From: Paenibacillus barcinonensis
GTDB taxonomy: Bacteria > Bacillota > Bacilli > Paenibacillales > Paenibacillaceae
Length of the DNA: 64,000 bases
Direction of reading: 5' to 3'
Assembly (NCBI RefSeq): GCF_003217495.1
Contig: NZ_QJSW01000001.1
Span: 372,001-436,000, forward strand
Shown here: piece after piece, positions 25,320 to 32,732 of the stretch
Layout of the letters: each line of letters opens with the position of its first letter
Position numbering within the stretch: position 1 is the first letter of the stretch
Notes under the pieces: model-generated
What the model saw: only the letters and a program-made list of their open reading frames with translations
Told to the model about the DNA's origin: nothing
The model's database searches: none
Translations under genes and position numbers: made by a program

Positions 25320-26231
25320 CTACAGCTTGGTAATCGTAACCTGCTCACGCAATTCCTCAATCAATTCACGCGCTGCCAAGTCATCCGAGAAAGCCGTTGC
25401 ACTGCCGGATGCTACGCCTGTACGGAAAGCTTCAAACAAGTCTGCTTGCAGTACATACGTACCTACAAATCCACCAATCATGGAATCACCGGCACCGACT
25501 GAATTTCTCACCTTTCCTTTAGGCACGTTTGCATGATAAACATCCGTCCCGGTGATGAACAGTGCCCCTTCTCCAGCCATGGAGATCAGCACGTGTTTTG
25601 CGCCGGCTTGGAGCAATTTTCTTCCGTAAGAAACCAGTTGCTCACGAGTCTCGATGGTTACACCAAACAATTCGGCCAGTTCATGATGATTCGGCTTGAC
25701 CAGCAGAGGCTGATGTACCAGCGCTTCCATCAGCGCAGGCCCCGTTGTATCAATGACAAACTCGGCTTCTGTCTGCTTGCAGACTTGAATGAGACGATCA
25801 TAGAAATCTGAACCAAGTGATGGCGGAACACTGCCAGACAGAATGACGATATCTCCTTTTTGCAAGGAAGATAACTTATGCAGCAGTTGATCTGCCTCCT
25901 CTGCATGAATGGCTGGTCCAAGACCGTTAATCTCGGTTTCGTCTCCATGCTTCAGCTTGATGTTAATGCGAGTGTCATCAGCAATGGTGACAAAGTCGGT
26001 TTGAATGGCTTCTTCCTGAAGCTTGTCGTTAATGAAACGACCTGTAAAACCACCCAAAAATCCGATGGCCGTATTGGCTGCCCCAAGCTGATTCAGAATA
26101 CGGGAAACGTTGATGCCTTTGCCACCAGGGAGCTTCAAGTCCCGATTCATGCGGTTAAGTCCACCTAGCTTCAGATCGTCCACTTCTACGATGTAATCAA
26201 TGGACGGGTTGAGTGTTATCGTATATATCAT
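25320..26231 (-). CDS. fruK: 1-phosphofructokinase
   Basis: Phosphorylates fructose 1-phosphate to fructose 1,6-bisphosphate. A 303-aa PfkB-family kinase: MIYTITLNPSIDY start, GGKGINVSRIL substrate-binding motif, and the catalytic GAGDSMIGGF near residue 250. GAGGGATAG at the end of fruR serves as its ribosome site; only 2 nt separate the two genes, so translation is probably coupled. Belongs to the fruR-fruK-fruA operon. Confidence 0.96.
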   Translation of the reverse strand: MIYTITLNPSIDYIVEVDDLKLGGLNRMNRDLKLPGGKGINVSRILNQLGAANTAIGFLGGFTGRFINDKLQEEAIQTDFVTIADDTRINIKLKHGDETEINGLGPAIHAEEADQLLHKLSSLQKGDIVILSGSVPPSLGSDFYDRLIQVCKQTEAEFVIDTTGPALMEALVHQPLLVKPNHHELAELFGVTIETREQLVSYGRKLLQAGAKHVLISMAGEGALFITGTDVYHANVPKGKVRNSVGAGDSMIGGFVGTYVLQADLFEAFRTGVASGSATAFSDDLAARELIEELREQVTITKL

Positions 26232-26233
26232 CG

Positions 26234-26980
26234 CTATCCCTCAATTATTTTAGTTTTCTGGGTGATTACCGTCCGCCAATGTTCAGGCATTCGCTCTGTA
26301 ATCAGATCCGCCTCCTCCAAATCAAACAATTTGGCAAAAGTAATATCCCCAATTTTGCTGGAATCAGCCAGCACATAGGATTTTCCTGACAACTGATGTG
26401 CACGCCTCTTAATCAAGGCTTCCTCCGGATCAGGCGTTGTATACCCCATCTCAGGATCTACACCGTTACTTCCCAAAAAACACTTGTCGAATCGGAAATT
26501 ATCCATGTTCTGCAACGCAATGCTGCCGATGACCGCTTTCGTATGAATTTTCATCATACCGCCTAGCAGGTAGCTGCGAATTCGCTTGCTTACCAGCGCC
26601 TCTACATGGGAAAGTCCGTTAGTGACTACTGTTACATCTCTGGCTTCAATAAAAGGAATCATAGCCAACGTTGTTGTACCAGCATCCAGGTAGATGCATT
26701 CACCATTCTGAATCTCCTGCGCCGCTAGACGAGCAATGATTGTTTTTTGTTGAATGTTTTTGAACGTTTTTTCCTCCATGCCTGGTTCTAGTGTTTTTTC
26801 ATTCACCAGTGAGGCACCACCATGAATACGTTTGAGCATCTGACGGCTTTCCAGATCAATCAAATCTCTTCTAATTGTGGATTCAGAAACGCCAAGCACA
26901 TCAACCAGCTCTTGCAACTTCACAATTCCCTGTAAATGTAAGCGCTCTACAATTGCAGCATATCGTTCTTCAGTCAGCAT
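26234..26980 (-). CDS. fruR: DeoR-family fructose operon regulator
   Basis: A 248-aa DeoR/GlpR-type repressor. The N-terminal winged HTH contains QELVDVLGVSESTIRRDLIDL, and the C-terminal sugar-phosphate sensor domain has IYLDAGTTTLAM and SNGVDPEMGYT. It probably senses fructose 1-phosphate and represses its own operon. GGAGG lies 7 nt before ATG 26980; the ATG six bases earlier is too close to that site and the 27040 extension has none. A -10 like TACTAT with -35 TTGTTT lies just upstream, with repeated TGAATGA/TGAAA words that may be its operators. Confidence 0.93.
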   Translation of the reverse strand: MLTEERYAAIVERLHLQGIVKLQELVDVLGVSESTIRRDLIDLESRQMLKRIHGGASLVNEKTLEPGMEEKTFKNIQQKTIIARLAAQEIQNGECIYLDAGTTTLAMIPFIEARDVTVVTNGLSHVEALVSKRIRSYLLGGMMKIHTKAVIGSIALQNMDNFRFDKCFLGSNGVDPEMGYTTPDPEEALIKRRAHQLSGKSYVLADSSKIGDITFAKLFDLEEADLITERMPEHWRTVITQKTKIIEG

Positions 26981-27216
26981 TTTCATTCCTCCAACTGCTT
27001 CTATAGTATCATAAATCCCGCAAAAAACAATCACTTTCATTCAAAATAATTTAAAAACCTTCAAAAAGTTTCATCATTCGACTTGTTTTCTTGACCAGTT
27101 GTACCTTTCACATGGCATCTCACGTGAATTAAATATTACATCCAGCCATAGGCCACGCAAAAGAGGCCTTAACTGTACTTGATCTTGCAAGTTACTAATG
27201 AAAGGTGATGCATGAG

Positions 27217-27909
27217 ATGACGGATCGTATTCGTAAGCGGCGGCAACCTTGTGAGCTTAAACAGCCGAAAAAACACACAGCCCTTCAGCCCGGATGGGTC
27301 TCCTCCAACTGGAGCGGTTATGCAAAGCTTGGATCACCCCGTAGCTATCAGCGTATATCTGCAGAATGGACAGTACCTTATGTCCTTCCCTCCCGGATGA
27401 ACGCTTACTCCTCTGCCTGGATTGGCATTGATGGCTACAATAATGCAGATCTGATTCAGACGGGAACCAGTCACGACTGGATCAACGGCAAACCCGTATA
27501 TTACGCCTGGTGGGAAATACTGCCGAGCGCGGAGACAATGATTCCTTTCCCTGTATCACCGGGGGATAAGATGCAGGCCTCGATTACGAAAATTACACGT
27601 AAAACCTGGTGCATCACGTTGAGAAACGGGAGCAAAGGCTGGACATTCCGCACAGTACAGCGTTATTCCGGACCCCAATCCTCGGCGGAATGGATTGTTG
27701 AGGCACCTACCGTCGCCGGGGTCACCTCTGCTTTATCCAAGTTTACTCCTATTCAATTCCGCCATTGCCGGTTGAATGGACGCTCTCCTCAATTACGTTC
27801 AAATCTCAAAGGCATCATGATTCAAAGCAAACAAGTGCTTGCCGTTCCCGGTCCTCCGAACCGGTGCAAGGACGGTTTTGTCGTTCGACGAGTGTCAGGC
27901 AACGGATAG
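27217..27909 (+). CDS. Peptidase G1 (eqolisin)-like protein
   Basis: A 230-aa beta-sandwich protein of the glutamic endopeptidase family. Signatures: SSNWSGYA, SAEWTVP, SAWIGIDGYNNADLIQTGT with the catalytic Gln in LIQTGT, WWEILPS, and SAEWIVEAP supplying the catalytic Glu. There is no signal peptide; the N-terminus is a basic stretch (RIRKRRQPC) instead, so it may act inside the cell or spore. ATG 27217 is preferred over 27208 from the AAAGGTG spacing, but this is uncertain. Monocistronic, with a strong terminator. G1 peptidases were first known from fungi; bacterial members are poorly studied. Confidence 0.82.
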   Translation: MTDRIRKRRQPCELKQPKKHTALQPGWVSSNWSGYAKLGSPRSYQRISAEWTVPYVLPSRMNAYSSAWIGIDGYNNADLIQTGTSHDWINGKPVYYAWWEILPSAETMIPFPVSPGDKMQASITKITRKTWCITLRNGSKGWTFRTVQRYSGPQSSAEWIVEAPTVAGVTSALSKFTPIQFRHCRLNGRSPQLRSNLKGIMIQSKQVLAVPGPPNRCKDGFVVRRVSGNG

Positions 27910-27930
27910 CACCAGGTTCATCTGCTCGAA

Positions 27931-27978
27931 AAAATCCTGCAGCACCCGCCTCTACTGACGGCAGTGCTGCAGGATTTT
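27931..27978 (+). terminator. Bidirectional intrinsic terminator
   Basis: AAAATCCTGCAGCAC / GTGCTGCAGGATTTT, 15-bp perfect stem with an 18-nt loop. It separates the G1 peptidase gene from the convergent disrupted gene. Confidence 0.85.
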
Positions 27979-27983
27979 GACGG

Positions 27984-28489
27984 TTACAGCAGTTCGTTGC
28001 TTCCTACTTCCGGCTTTGGCTTGAGCCATTTCCCCTCTTCATTGATGAAGGCTCCTTTGAAACGTCCCATCTCAAGCTGCTCAATCAGCATATCCTCGTC
28101 GGTCACCAAAATATCAACCAGCTGTTCGAGAGTGTAGTATTGGGATGCATCATAATCCACCAGAACAGGAACAGCCGTATCATACAACTCCCGAATCAGA
28201 TTCCAAGAGAATGCCGTCCAAGATTGGTCATCTGCTGATAAAACTGCAACGGTTGAGACACCACTGTACGAAATGATTTGTCCTTGAGATTCATCCATAA
28301 CGTATTACAAGCCTGAACACTCATATAATTATGTTCCACATCATAAAATTGCATTTCTTCAATCTTCATATACTTCTCTTGAAAAGCTACAATTTTGATT
28401 AAAGGCACATTACGTAAACGCGATGCTCTTTTCACATGTGCTCTGAATTGTTCATAGCTCATCTGTTTGCTTGGTTCTATTTGCTCCAT
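27984..28489 (-). pseudogene. Hypothetical protein split across two frames
   Basis: Two overlapping frames, 28489-28196 and 28298-27984, look like halves of one soluble protein. The first (MEQIEPSKQMSYEQFRAHV start, weak CAGGGA site) ends soon after entering the overlap; the second has no ribosome site and its ATG follows directly after a stop in that frame. Joining them needs a -1 shift somewhere in the 103-nt overlap; no X-XXY-YYZ slippery heptamer is present there, so decay or a sequencing slip is likelier than programmed frameshifting. I recognise no family; the second half has an acidic LVDILVTDEDMLIEQLEMG helix. Confidence 0.5.
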
Positions 28490-28564
28490 TTCTAATCCCT
28501 GCCTTTAACATGTTCCAAACGACATTTTACAATAAATAAAAGACCCCTGTAAAACAATGTTTAC

Positions 28565-28598
28565 AAAAACAAAAAACGCACAGCGCGAGCACTGTGCG
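28565..28598 (-). terminator. Intrinsic terminator of the FAD oxidoreductase gene
   Basis: CGCACAG / CTGTGCG stem with a TTTTTTG tail on the minus strand, 27 nt after the stop. Confidence 0.8.
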
Positions 28599-28624
28599 AT
28601 AAATGGATTACATGCTTGAGCAAT

Positions 28625-30091
28625 TTACTCTGCAAGAACGTTATTTGGCGTCCAAACGGCCGTGAATTCCTGGTCTTCATAGGTATAAAACTGCTGTAAA
28701 ATGTCTTCCCGATCATCCAGAAACAATTGATCTGCGATGGCAGTAACCAGCTTGGGAATAGCAGCTCTGGTGCCTGAAATAGCAGAAGCCGATAAGCCGC
28801 AGCTCGCAAGTGCCGAATAATTGAACATAAACAGTCCATGCAGCACAGGCTTGCCTTGCTCTGTTCGGCTTGTCATAGCAAAGCCAGGACTCAAGAATGG
28901 ATGAGCATCCAACAAGGCATTGCGATACTCCTGCGACGCTTGGTAACAATCACTCCATCGTGCAATATGTTTCTCGATCAGGCCAAGCTCTGGCCGTAAC
29001 GCAGGATCACTCAGCAGTCCGGTGCTGATGATGAGATAATCAAACCTGAATTGCCCCTGCGGTGTTTGCACCAATACACCTCGCTCCCCCGCCTCCACAC
29101 TCAGCCATGGGGAGTGAAGATGCAGAACAAACCCCGGCCAGGCAGCAGCGCGATTAAACGTATCATTGGTCGGCGGCTGATTATATTTGAAGAAATGAGA
29201 GATCACCCGATATTTATCAGCGACAGGTAATGCATGGAAGCGTTCAATCATGCCAGATTGCTCCATCTGACGTATCGGATTAACGCTGGGCAGCTGCTCC
29301 CGCCGCACAAATACATGCGCCTCCTGTACTCCCGAGGCCAATGCGTAGCTTGCATTATCAAAAGCGGAGGCTCCGCCGCCAAGGACAGCAATCTTTTTCC
29401 CTTTTAAACGTTCAAAATCAATCTCTTCCGAAGTATGGGCGTACAATTCCTTCGGTAATCGGTCAGCAATCATGGAAGGCACATGCCATTCGCCCCCTCC
29501 CTGAATGCCGGTTGCAAGCACAACTTTCCGAGCAAGGATGACGTTATCGGTTGTCCCTGGCCCCTCAATATGAAGGCGATAAATCCCGCTATTTTGATCC
29601 ATCAGACCGTTTTCGATATCAGCTTGAACAGCCGGTTCAATCAGCTTCAGCCTGACTTCGTTTCGCATGGGAAGCTCAAGCACCTCCCGATACCAGCGCA
29701 AATAGTTCATCCATTCTCCGCGCGGGATTTTGTCGAGCTTTTCCCATCCCTCACGCCCGTTCTGCGCCTCCCACCACGATCTGAATGTCAAGGATGGAAT
29801 GCCCAAATCAATGGATGTCAGATGCTTCGGCGTTCGCAAAGTCACCATTCGAGCATAGGTTTCCCAGGGTCCCTCTTGTCCAGCCGGATTCTCGTCAATG
29901 ATCAGGATGTTGGATATCCGTTCACGCAAAAGTCCAAATGCAGCGCCAAGGCCACTCTGCCCACCGCCGACAATAACGACATCATACACATGGCCCTCTG
30001 CCTGCTCTTTGGCTCGCACCCAACTGGACCCGCCATAAGACAGAAACGTCAAGTCATTTCTCACACGTTCATTCAATGCTTCCAGACTCAT
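28625..30091 (-). CDS. FAD-dependent NAD(P)-binding oxidoreductase (flavin monooxygenase-like)
   Basis: A 488-aa two-dinucleotide flavoprotein. The FAD motif GGGQSGLG lies near residue 45, the ATG-type motif VLATGIQGGG near 195, and a second Rossmann motif GGGASAFDNA near 240 for NADPH. The layout is that of class B flavin monooxygenases and L-ornithine hydroxylase-like proteins, but the Baeyer-Villiger fingerprint is not clear, so the substrate is unknown. AAAGGA precedes ATG 30091 by 9 nt. The promoter at 30186-30158 is strong. It stands alone between two terminators. Confidence 0.82.
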   Translation of the reverse strand: MSLEALNERVRNDLTFLSYGGSSWVRAKEQAEGHVYDVVIVGGGQSGLGAAFGLLRERISNILIIDENPAGQEGPWETYARMVTLRTPKHLTSIDLGIPSLTFRSWWEAQNGREGWEKLDKIPRGEWMNYLRWYREVLELPMRNEVRLKLIEPAVQADIENGLMDQNSGIYRLHIEGPGTTDNVILARKVVLATGIQGGGEWHVPSMIADRLPKELYAHTSEEIDFERLKGKKIAVLGGGASAFDNASYALASGVQEAHVFVRREQLPSVNPIRQMEQSGMIERFHALPVADKYRVISHFFKYNQPPTNDTFNRAAAWPGFVLHLHSPWLSVEAGERGVLVQTPQGQFRFDYLIISTGLLSDPALRPELGLIEKHIARWSDCYQASQEYRNALLDAHPFLSPGFAMTSRTEQGKPVLHGLFMFNYSALASCGLSASAISGTRAAIPKLVTAIADQLFLDDREDILQQFYTYEDQEFTAVWTPNNVLAE

Positions 30092-30157
30092 GAAGACCAA
30101 TCCTTTCGTGACGATGAATCACCTTATGCATTTTATTTCGAGAGAACTATTAGCGAT

Positions 30158-30186
30158 ATTATATGAGCTCAGCCTGATCATTTGAA
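30158..30186 (-). promoter_or_regulatory. Sigma-A promoter of the FAD oxidoreductase gene
   Basis: Minus strand TTCAAA (30186-30181), 17-bp spacer, TATAAT (30163-30158), about 65 nt before the start codon. Confidence 0.6.
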
Positions 30187-30263
30187 GCTTATAACGGTTG
30201 AATTGTCAGGAAAGCTAAAAAAAGGTGACATGCTTGTTTGGCCGTACGAACTCTTATTCAGAA

Positions 30264-30300
30264 AAATAAAAGCAGATTCGGAGGGAATCCCGAATCTGCT
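30264..30300 (-). terminator. Intrinsic terminator of the collagen-like pseudogene
   Basis: AGCAGATTCG / CGAATCTGCT, 10-bp stem, then TTTTATTTTT on the minus strand, 20 nt after the last in-frame stop of the pseudogene. Confidence 0.8.
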
Positions 30301-30319
30301 TAGCAAGAGATCATATGGA

Positions 30320-30851
30320 TTAAGTCATCTGATGAACTGACCATACGATACCGTTAGCTGCATAGAATAAGCCGATAACATCCCCCGTACTTAACGTAAC
30401 TTCGGCAGCCAACGTTACTATTCCGCTCCCAAGGACTGCTCGCAAGGTGAGTAAGGTTACTGATACCTTTAAGATAGGAGATGCTCCACTAACCAGTGTG
30501 GTTCTGCGGATGATGTTTGCTGCACAAGAAAAGTCGGGTTAACACCTGCTGCTATGGACAAACTAATAGCTGCTGCTGTGGACAGATGGCAAGAAAAGCG
30601 AAAAAGCCTTCACTTGCAAAGTCAGGGCCGGTTGCTCCAGTTGTGCCTGTTACTCCAGCGGCTCCTGTTATTCCTGTTATTCCTGTTATTCCTGTTACAC
30701 CAGTCGCTCCGGTGACTCCTGTAGAAGTGCTCCTGCCCACACGCTGTCCATAAGATAATGTAGATACCGGCTCCAGTCCAAGCATAGAGAAAGCATTACC
30801 CAGACCGTAATACAATGCGGCAATATGGCTGACTTTATTTTTCATATACAA
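30320..30851 (-). pseudogene. Collagen-like exosporium protein, broken in its C-terminal domain
   Basis: Reads on the minus strand from TTG 30851 or ATG 30845: a short N-terminal region, then about ten G-x-T/G-x-A triplets ([19 protein letters not shown]), then the [13 protein letters not shown] entry to a BclA-like C-terminal domain. That domain then changes frame: a piece reading [21 protein letters not shown] is in one frame, and a later piece (TTLVSGASPILKVSVTLLT through TGDVIGLFYAANGIVWSVHQ) is in another, ending at TAA 30320. Compared with intact family members, a central block is deleted and at least two frame changes are needed. Its terminator is intact, so decay looks recent. Confidence 0.7.
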
Positions 30852-30946
30852 GTTTTCTCCATAAACAATCCTTCCTGTAATTCAACGTTATGAAGCAAAT
30901 TTTTCTATAGAAACAGCTGTTGCAAAATGATAAATCACATGTTATA

Positions 30947-31000
30947 TTGATTGAGGCATCAATGATTGAGGTATCAACTATTGATCCATCAACGATTGGT
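30947..31000. repeat. Imperfect 15-16 bp tandem repeat, about 3.5 units
   Basis: Units TTGATTGAGGCATCAA, TGATTGAGGTATCAAC, TATTGATCCATCAAC and a partial GATTGG. Each contains a TGAT...ATCA dyad. It lies 100 bp upstream of the marR start and about 100 bp upstream of the collagen-like pseudogene on the other strand. It could be an operator array or a decayed repeat. Confidence 0.35.
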
Positions 31001-31102
31001 AACAGCCACAGAATCATCAGGCAATGGCATTGTATACTGGCAACTTTAAACATTTGTTAACATACGCCGTTGTTGATTCAGATTCACCCGGGAGGTCTAA
31101 TC

Positions 31103-31522
31103 ATGACACGTATGGTTTCCAAAGAAGAGCAAGTCATTAATCTGCTGAATGTGCTGGGGAATAAAATCAGTCCCAAGTTTGAACGCTGCACCGGGATTAG
31201 TTCCTCACGCTTCGAAATTTTGCATGAACTGGATCAGGTGGATGAGATTAACCAGTCCATGCTCCAGAAAATCATTAATATCGACAGTGCTGCCATTACA
31301 CGCCACCTGAAACAGCTTGAAGCTGACCTGATGGTTACGAGACGGAAGAACCCTGAGGATAATAGGGTAACTTTTGTTCGTCTGACGGACCATGGGCGCA
31401 AGCAGATTGAAGGATATAAAACAGAGAAAACAAATTATATCCATCAGATTCTGAATGGTTTCAGCGAGGAAGAGATTCATGCACTGGCTGATTTCCTGGA
31501 ACGTATGCAAAATAACTTTTAA
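31103..31522 (+). CDS. MarR-family transcriptional regulator
   Basis: A 139-aa MarR/DUF24-size winged-helix regulator: ISSSRFEILHELD, MLQKIINIDSAAITRHLKQLE as the HTH, and the RRKNPEDNRVTFVRLTDHG wing. Cys at position 33 (RCTGIS) near the N-terminus could act as a thiol sensor, as in MhqR or OhrR relatives; that is inference. GGGAGG lies 7 nt before ATG 31103. First gene of an operon with the nitroreductase (26 nt downstream) and the ABM protein, so it probably controls its own operon. Confidence 0.9.
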   Translation: MTRMVSKEEQVINLLNVLGNKISPKFERCTGISSSRFEILHELDQVDEINQSMLQKIINIDSAAITRHLKQLEADLMVTRRKNPEDNRVTFVRLTDHGRKQIEGYKTEKTNYIHQILNGFSEEEIHALADFLERMQNNF

Positions 31523-31548
31523 ACGCTATATATAGAGGAGAGATTTCC

Positions 31549-32199
31549 ATGAATACAACACAAAACAAAGTTCAAAAAACAAATGATTTTAACGAAATTA
31601 CTTACGGTCGCCGTTCCGTTAAATTGTATGATCCTGAAGTGAAGATCAGCCGTGAAGAAATGACTGAAATTTTGGCAGAGGCTTCCCGCGCTCCATCTTC
31701 CATCAACATGCAGCCTTGGCGTTTTCTTGTTGTAGATACACCTGAAGGTAAAGAAAAGCTTGCCCCTCTTGCCCGCTTTAACCAAAATCAAGTGCTGACT
31801 TCTGCTGCAGTGATTGGTGTGTTTATGGATATGAACAATGCCGAATATTTGGAAGAAATTTTTGGTAAAGCAGTGGAGCACGGATATATGCCTAAAGAAG
31901 TTGCAGATCAGCAGTTAAAAGTGGTTAAACCTTATTATGAAAATATCCCTGCTTCCGATCTGCGTGATGTGAACCTGATTGATTCTGGTCTGGTTTCCAT
32001 GCAATTGATGCTCGCTGCGCGTGCTCACGGTTACGACACCAACCCGATCGGTGGTTACGAAAAAGCTCAAATCGCTGAAACGTTTGGCATGGACAAAGAG
32101 CGCTATCAGCCGGTAATGTTGATCTCGATTGGTAAATCGGCCAAAGAGGGACACCCTTCTTACCGTCTGCCAGTAGACACAATTACAACTTGGGCATAA
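31549..32199 (+). CDS. Nitroreductase-family FMN oxidoreductase
   Basis: A 216-aa FMN protein reducing nitro compounds, quinones or enones with NAD(P)H. Signatures: YGRRSVKLYDP (FMN phosphate binding), EASRAPSSINMQPWRFLVV, and GYDTNPIGGYEKAQIAETFG near the C-terminus. AGAGGAGAG lies before the ATG. In an operon with a MarR regulator and a putative quinol monooxygenase, which is the layout of quinone or electrophile stress operons in Bacillus. Confidence 0.93.
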   Translation: MNTTQNKVQKTNDFNEITYGRRSVKLYDPEVKISREEMTEILAEASRAPSSINMQPWRFLVVDTPEGKEKLAPLARFNQNQVLTSAAVIGVFMDMNNAEYLEEIFGKAVEHGYMPKEVADQQLKVVKPYYENIPASDLRDVNLIDSGLVSMQLMLAARAHGYDTNPIGGYEKAQIAETFGMDKERYQPVMLISIGKSAKEGHPSYRLPVDTITTWA

Positions 32200-32251
32200 G
32201 TTTAGAAACACATTTCGACTCACTTACTATAACTAATTGGAGGTTTTCACA

Positions 32252-32548
32252 ATGATTATCATTCACGCACATCTGCAAGTACAAGCCGCTCAAGAGCAAG
32301 CTTTTCTGGACGCTGCCAAAGAGCTGATCGCAGCTACACGTCAAGAAGAAGGCAACATTAGCTATGATCTGGTGAAAAGCACAGAACGTGAACAAAGCTA
32401 CACCATGATCGAGCTTTGGAAAGATGAAGCTGCAACAGCAGCTCACAATACAAGTGCTCACTTCCAGGCTTTTGTTCAACAAGCTGCAGCATTTATGGCT
32501 GCACCAATGAACGTAGAAGTATTTGCAGGCGAAGCAGTGAAACACTAA
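32252..32548 (+). CDS. Putative quinol monooxygenase (ABM domain)
   Basis: A 98-aa ABM-fold dimer related to YgiN-type quinol monooxygenase. MIIIHAHLQVQA, EEGNISYDLVKS and the YTMIELWKDEAATAAHNTS motif with the conserved Glu, Trp and His are present. TTGGAGG lies 8 nt before ATG 32252. Third gene of the marR-nitroreductase-ABM operon, 52 nt after the nitroreductase, closed by a terminator. It probably works with the nitroreductase in quinone redox cycling control. Confidence 0.9.
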   Translation: MIIIHAHLQVQAAQEQAFLDAAKELIAATRQEEGNISYDLVKSTEREQSYTMIELWKDEAATAAHNTSAHFQAFVQQAAAFMAAPMNVEVFAGEAVKH

Positions 32549-32600
32549 GCTACCAAGGATGCTAACGAACCCAATCACAATCCGTACAGTATGATACAAG

Positions 32601-32633
32601 GGCCGCTCGGGGCAAGATGTCGGGCGGCTTTTT
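32601..32633 (+). terminator. Intrinsic terminator of the marR-nitroreductase-ABM operon
   Basis: GCCGCTCG / CGGGCGGC (one T-G pair) with an 11-nt loop and five T. Confidence 0.75.
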
Positions 32634-32732
32634 CATGCTTTGCTGATACAGGAAATGGAAGTCATATTTCCCACTCGTGGATTGAAGTGATACAATAACG
32701 TTGTATACATAAAAAATGACTGGGAGGTATTC

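Noticed and set aside
28196..28298. Programmed -1 frameshift in the two-frame hypothetical gene
   Set aside because: No slippery heptamer in the zero frame across the overlap and no evident downstream stem.
30517..30753. Pro/Val-rich plus-strand frame resembling a PVPV repeat protein
   Set aside because: It is the exact complement of the collagen-type G-x-T repeat on the minus strand, which has the recognisable C-terminal domain, promoter side and terminator.
30947..31000. Short tandem repeats considered as a CRISPR fragment
   Set aside because: Units are 15-16 bp, contiguous and diverged, with no spacers and no cas genes in the window.
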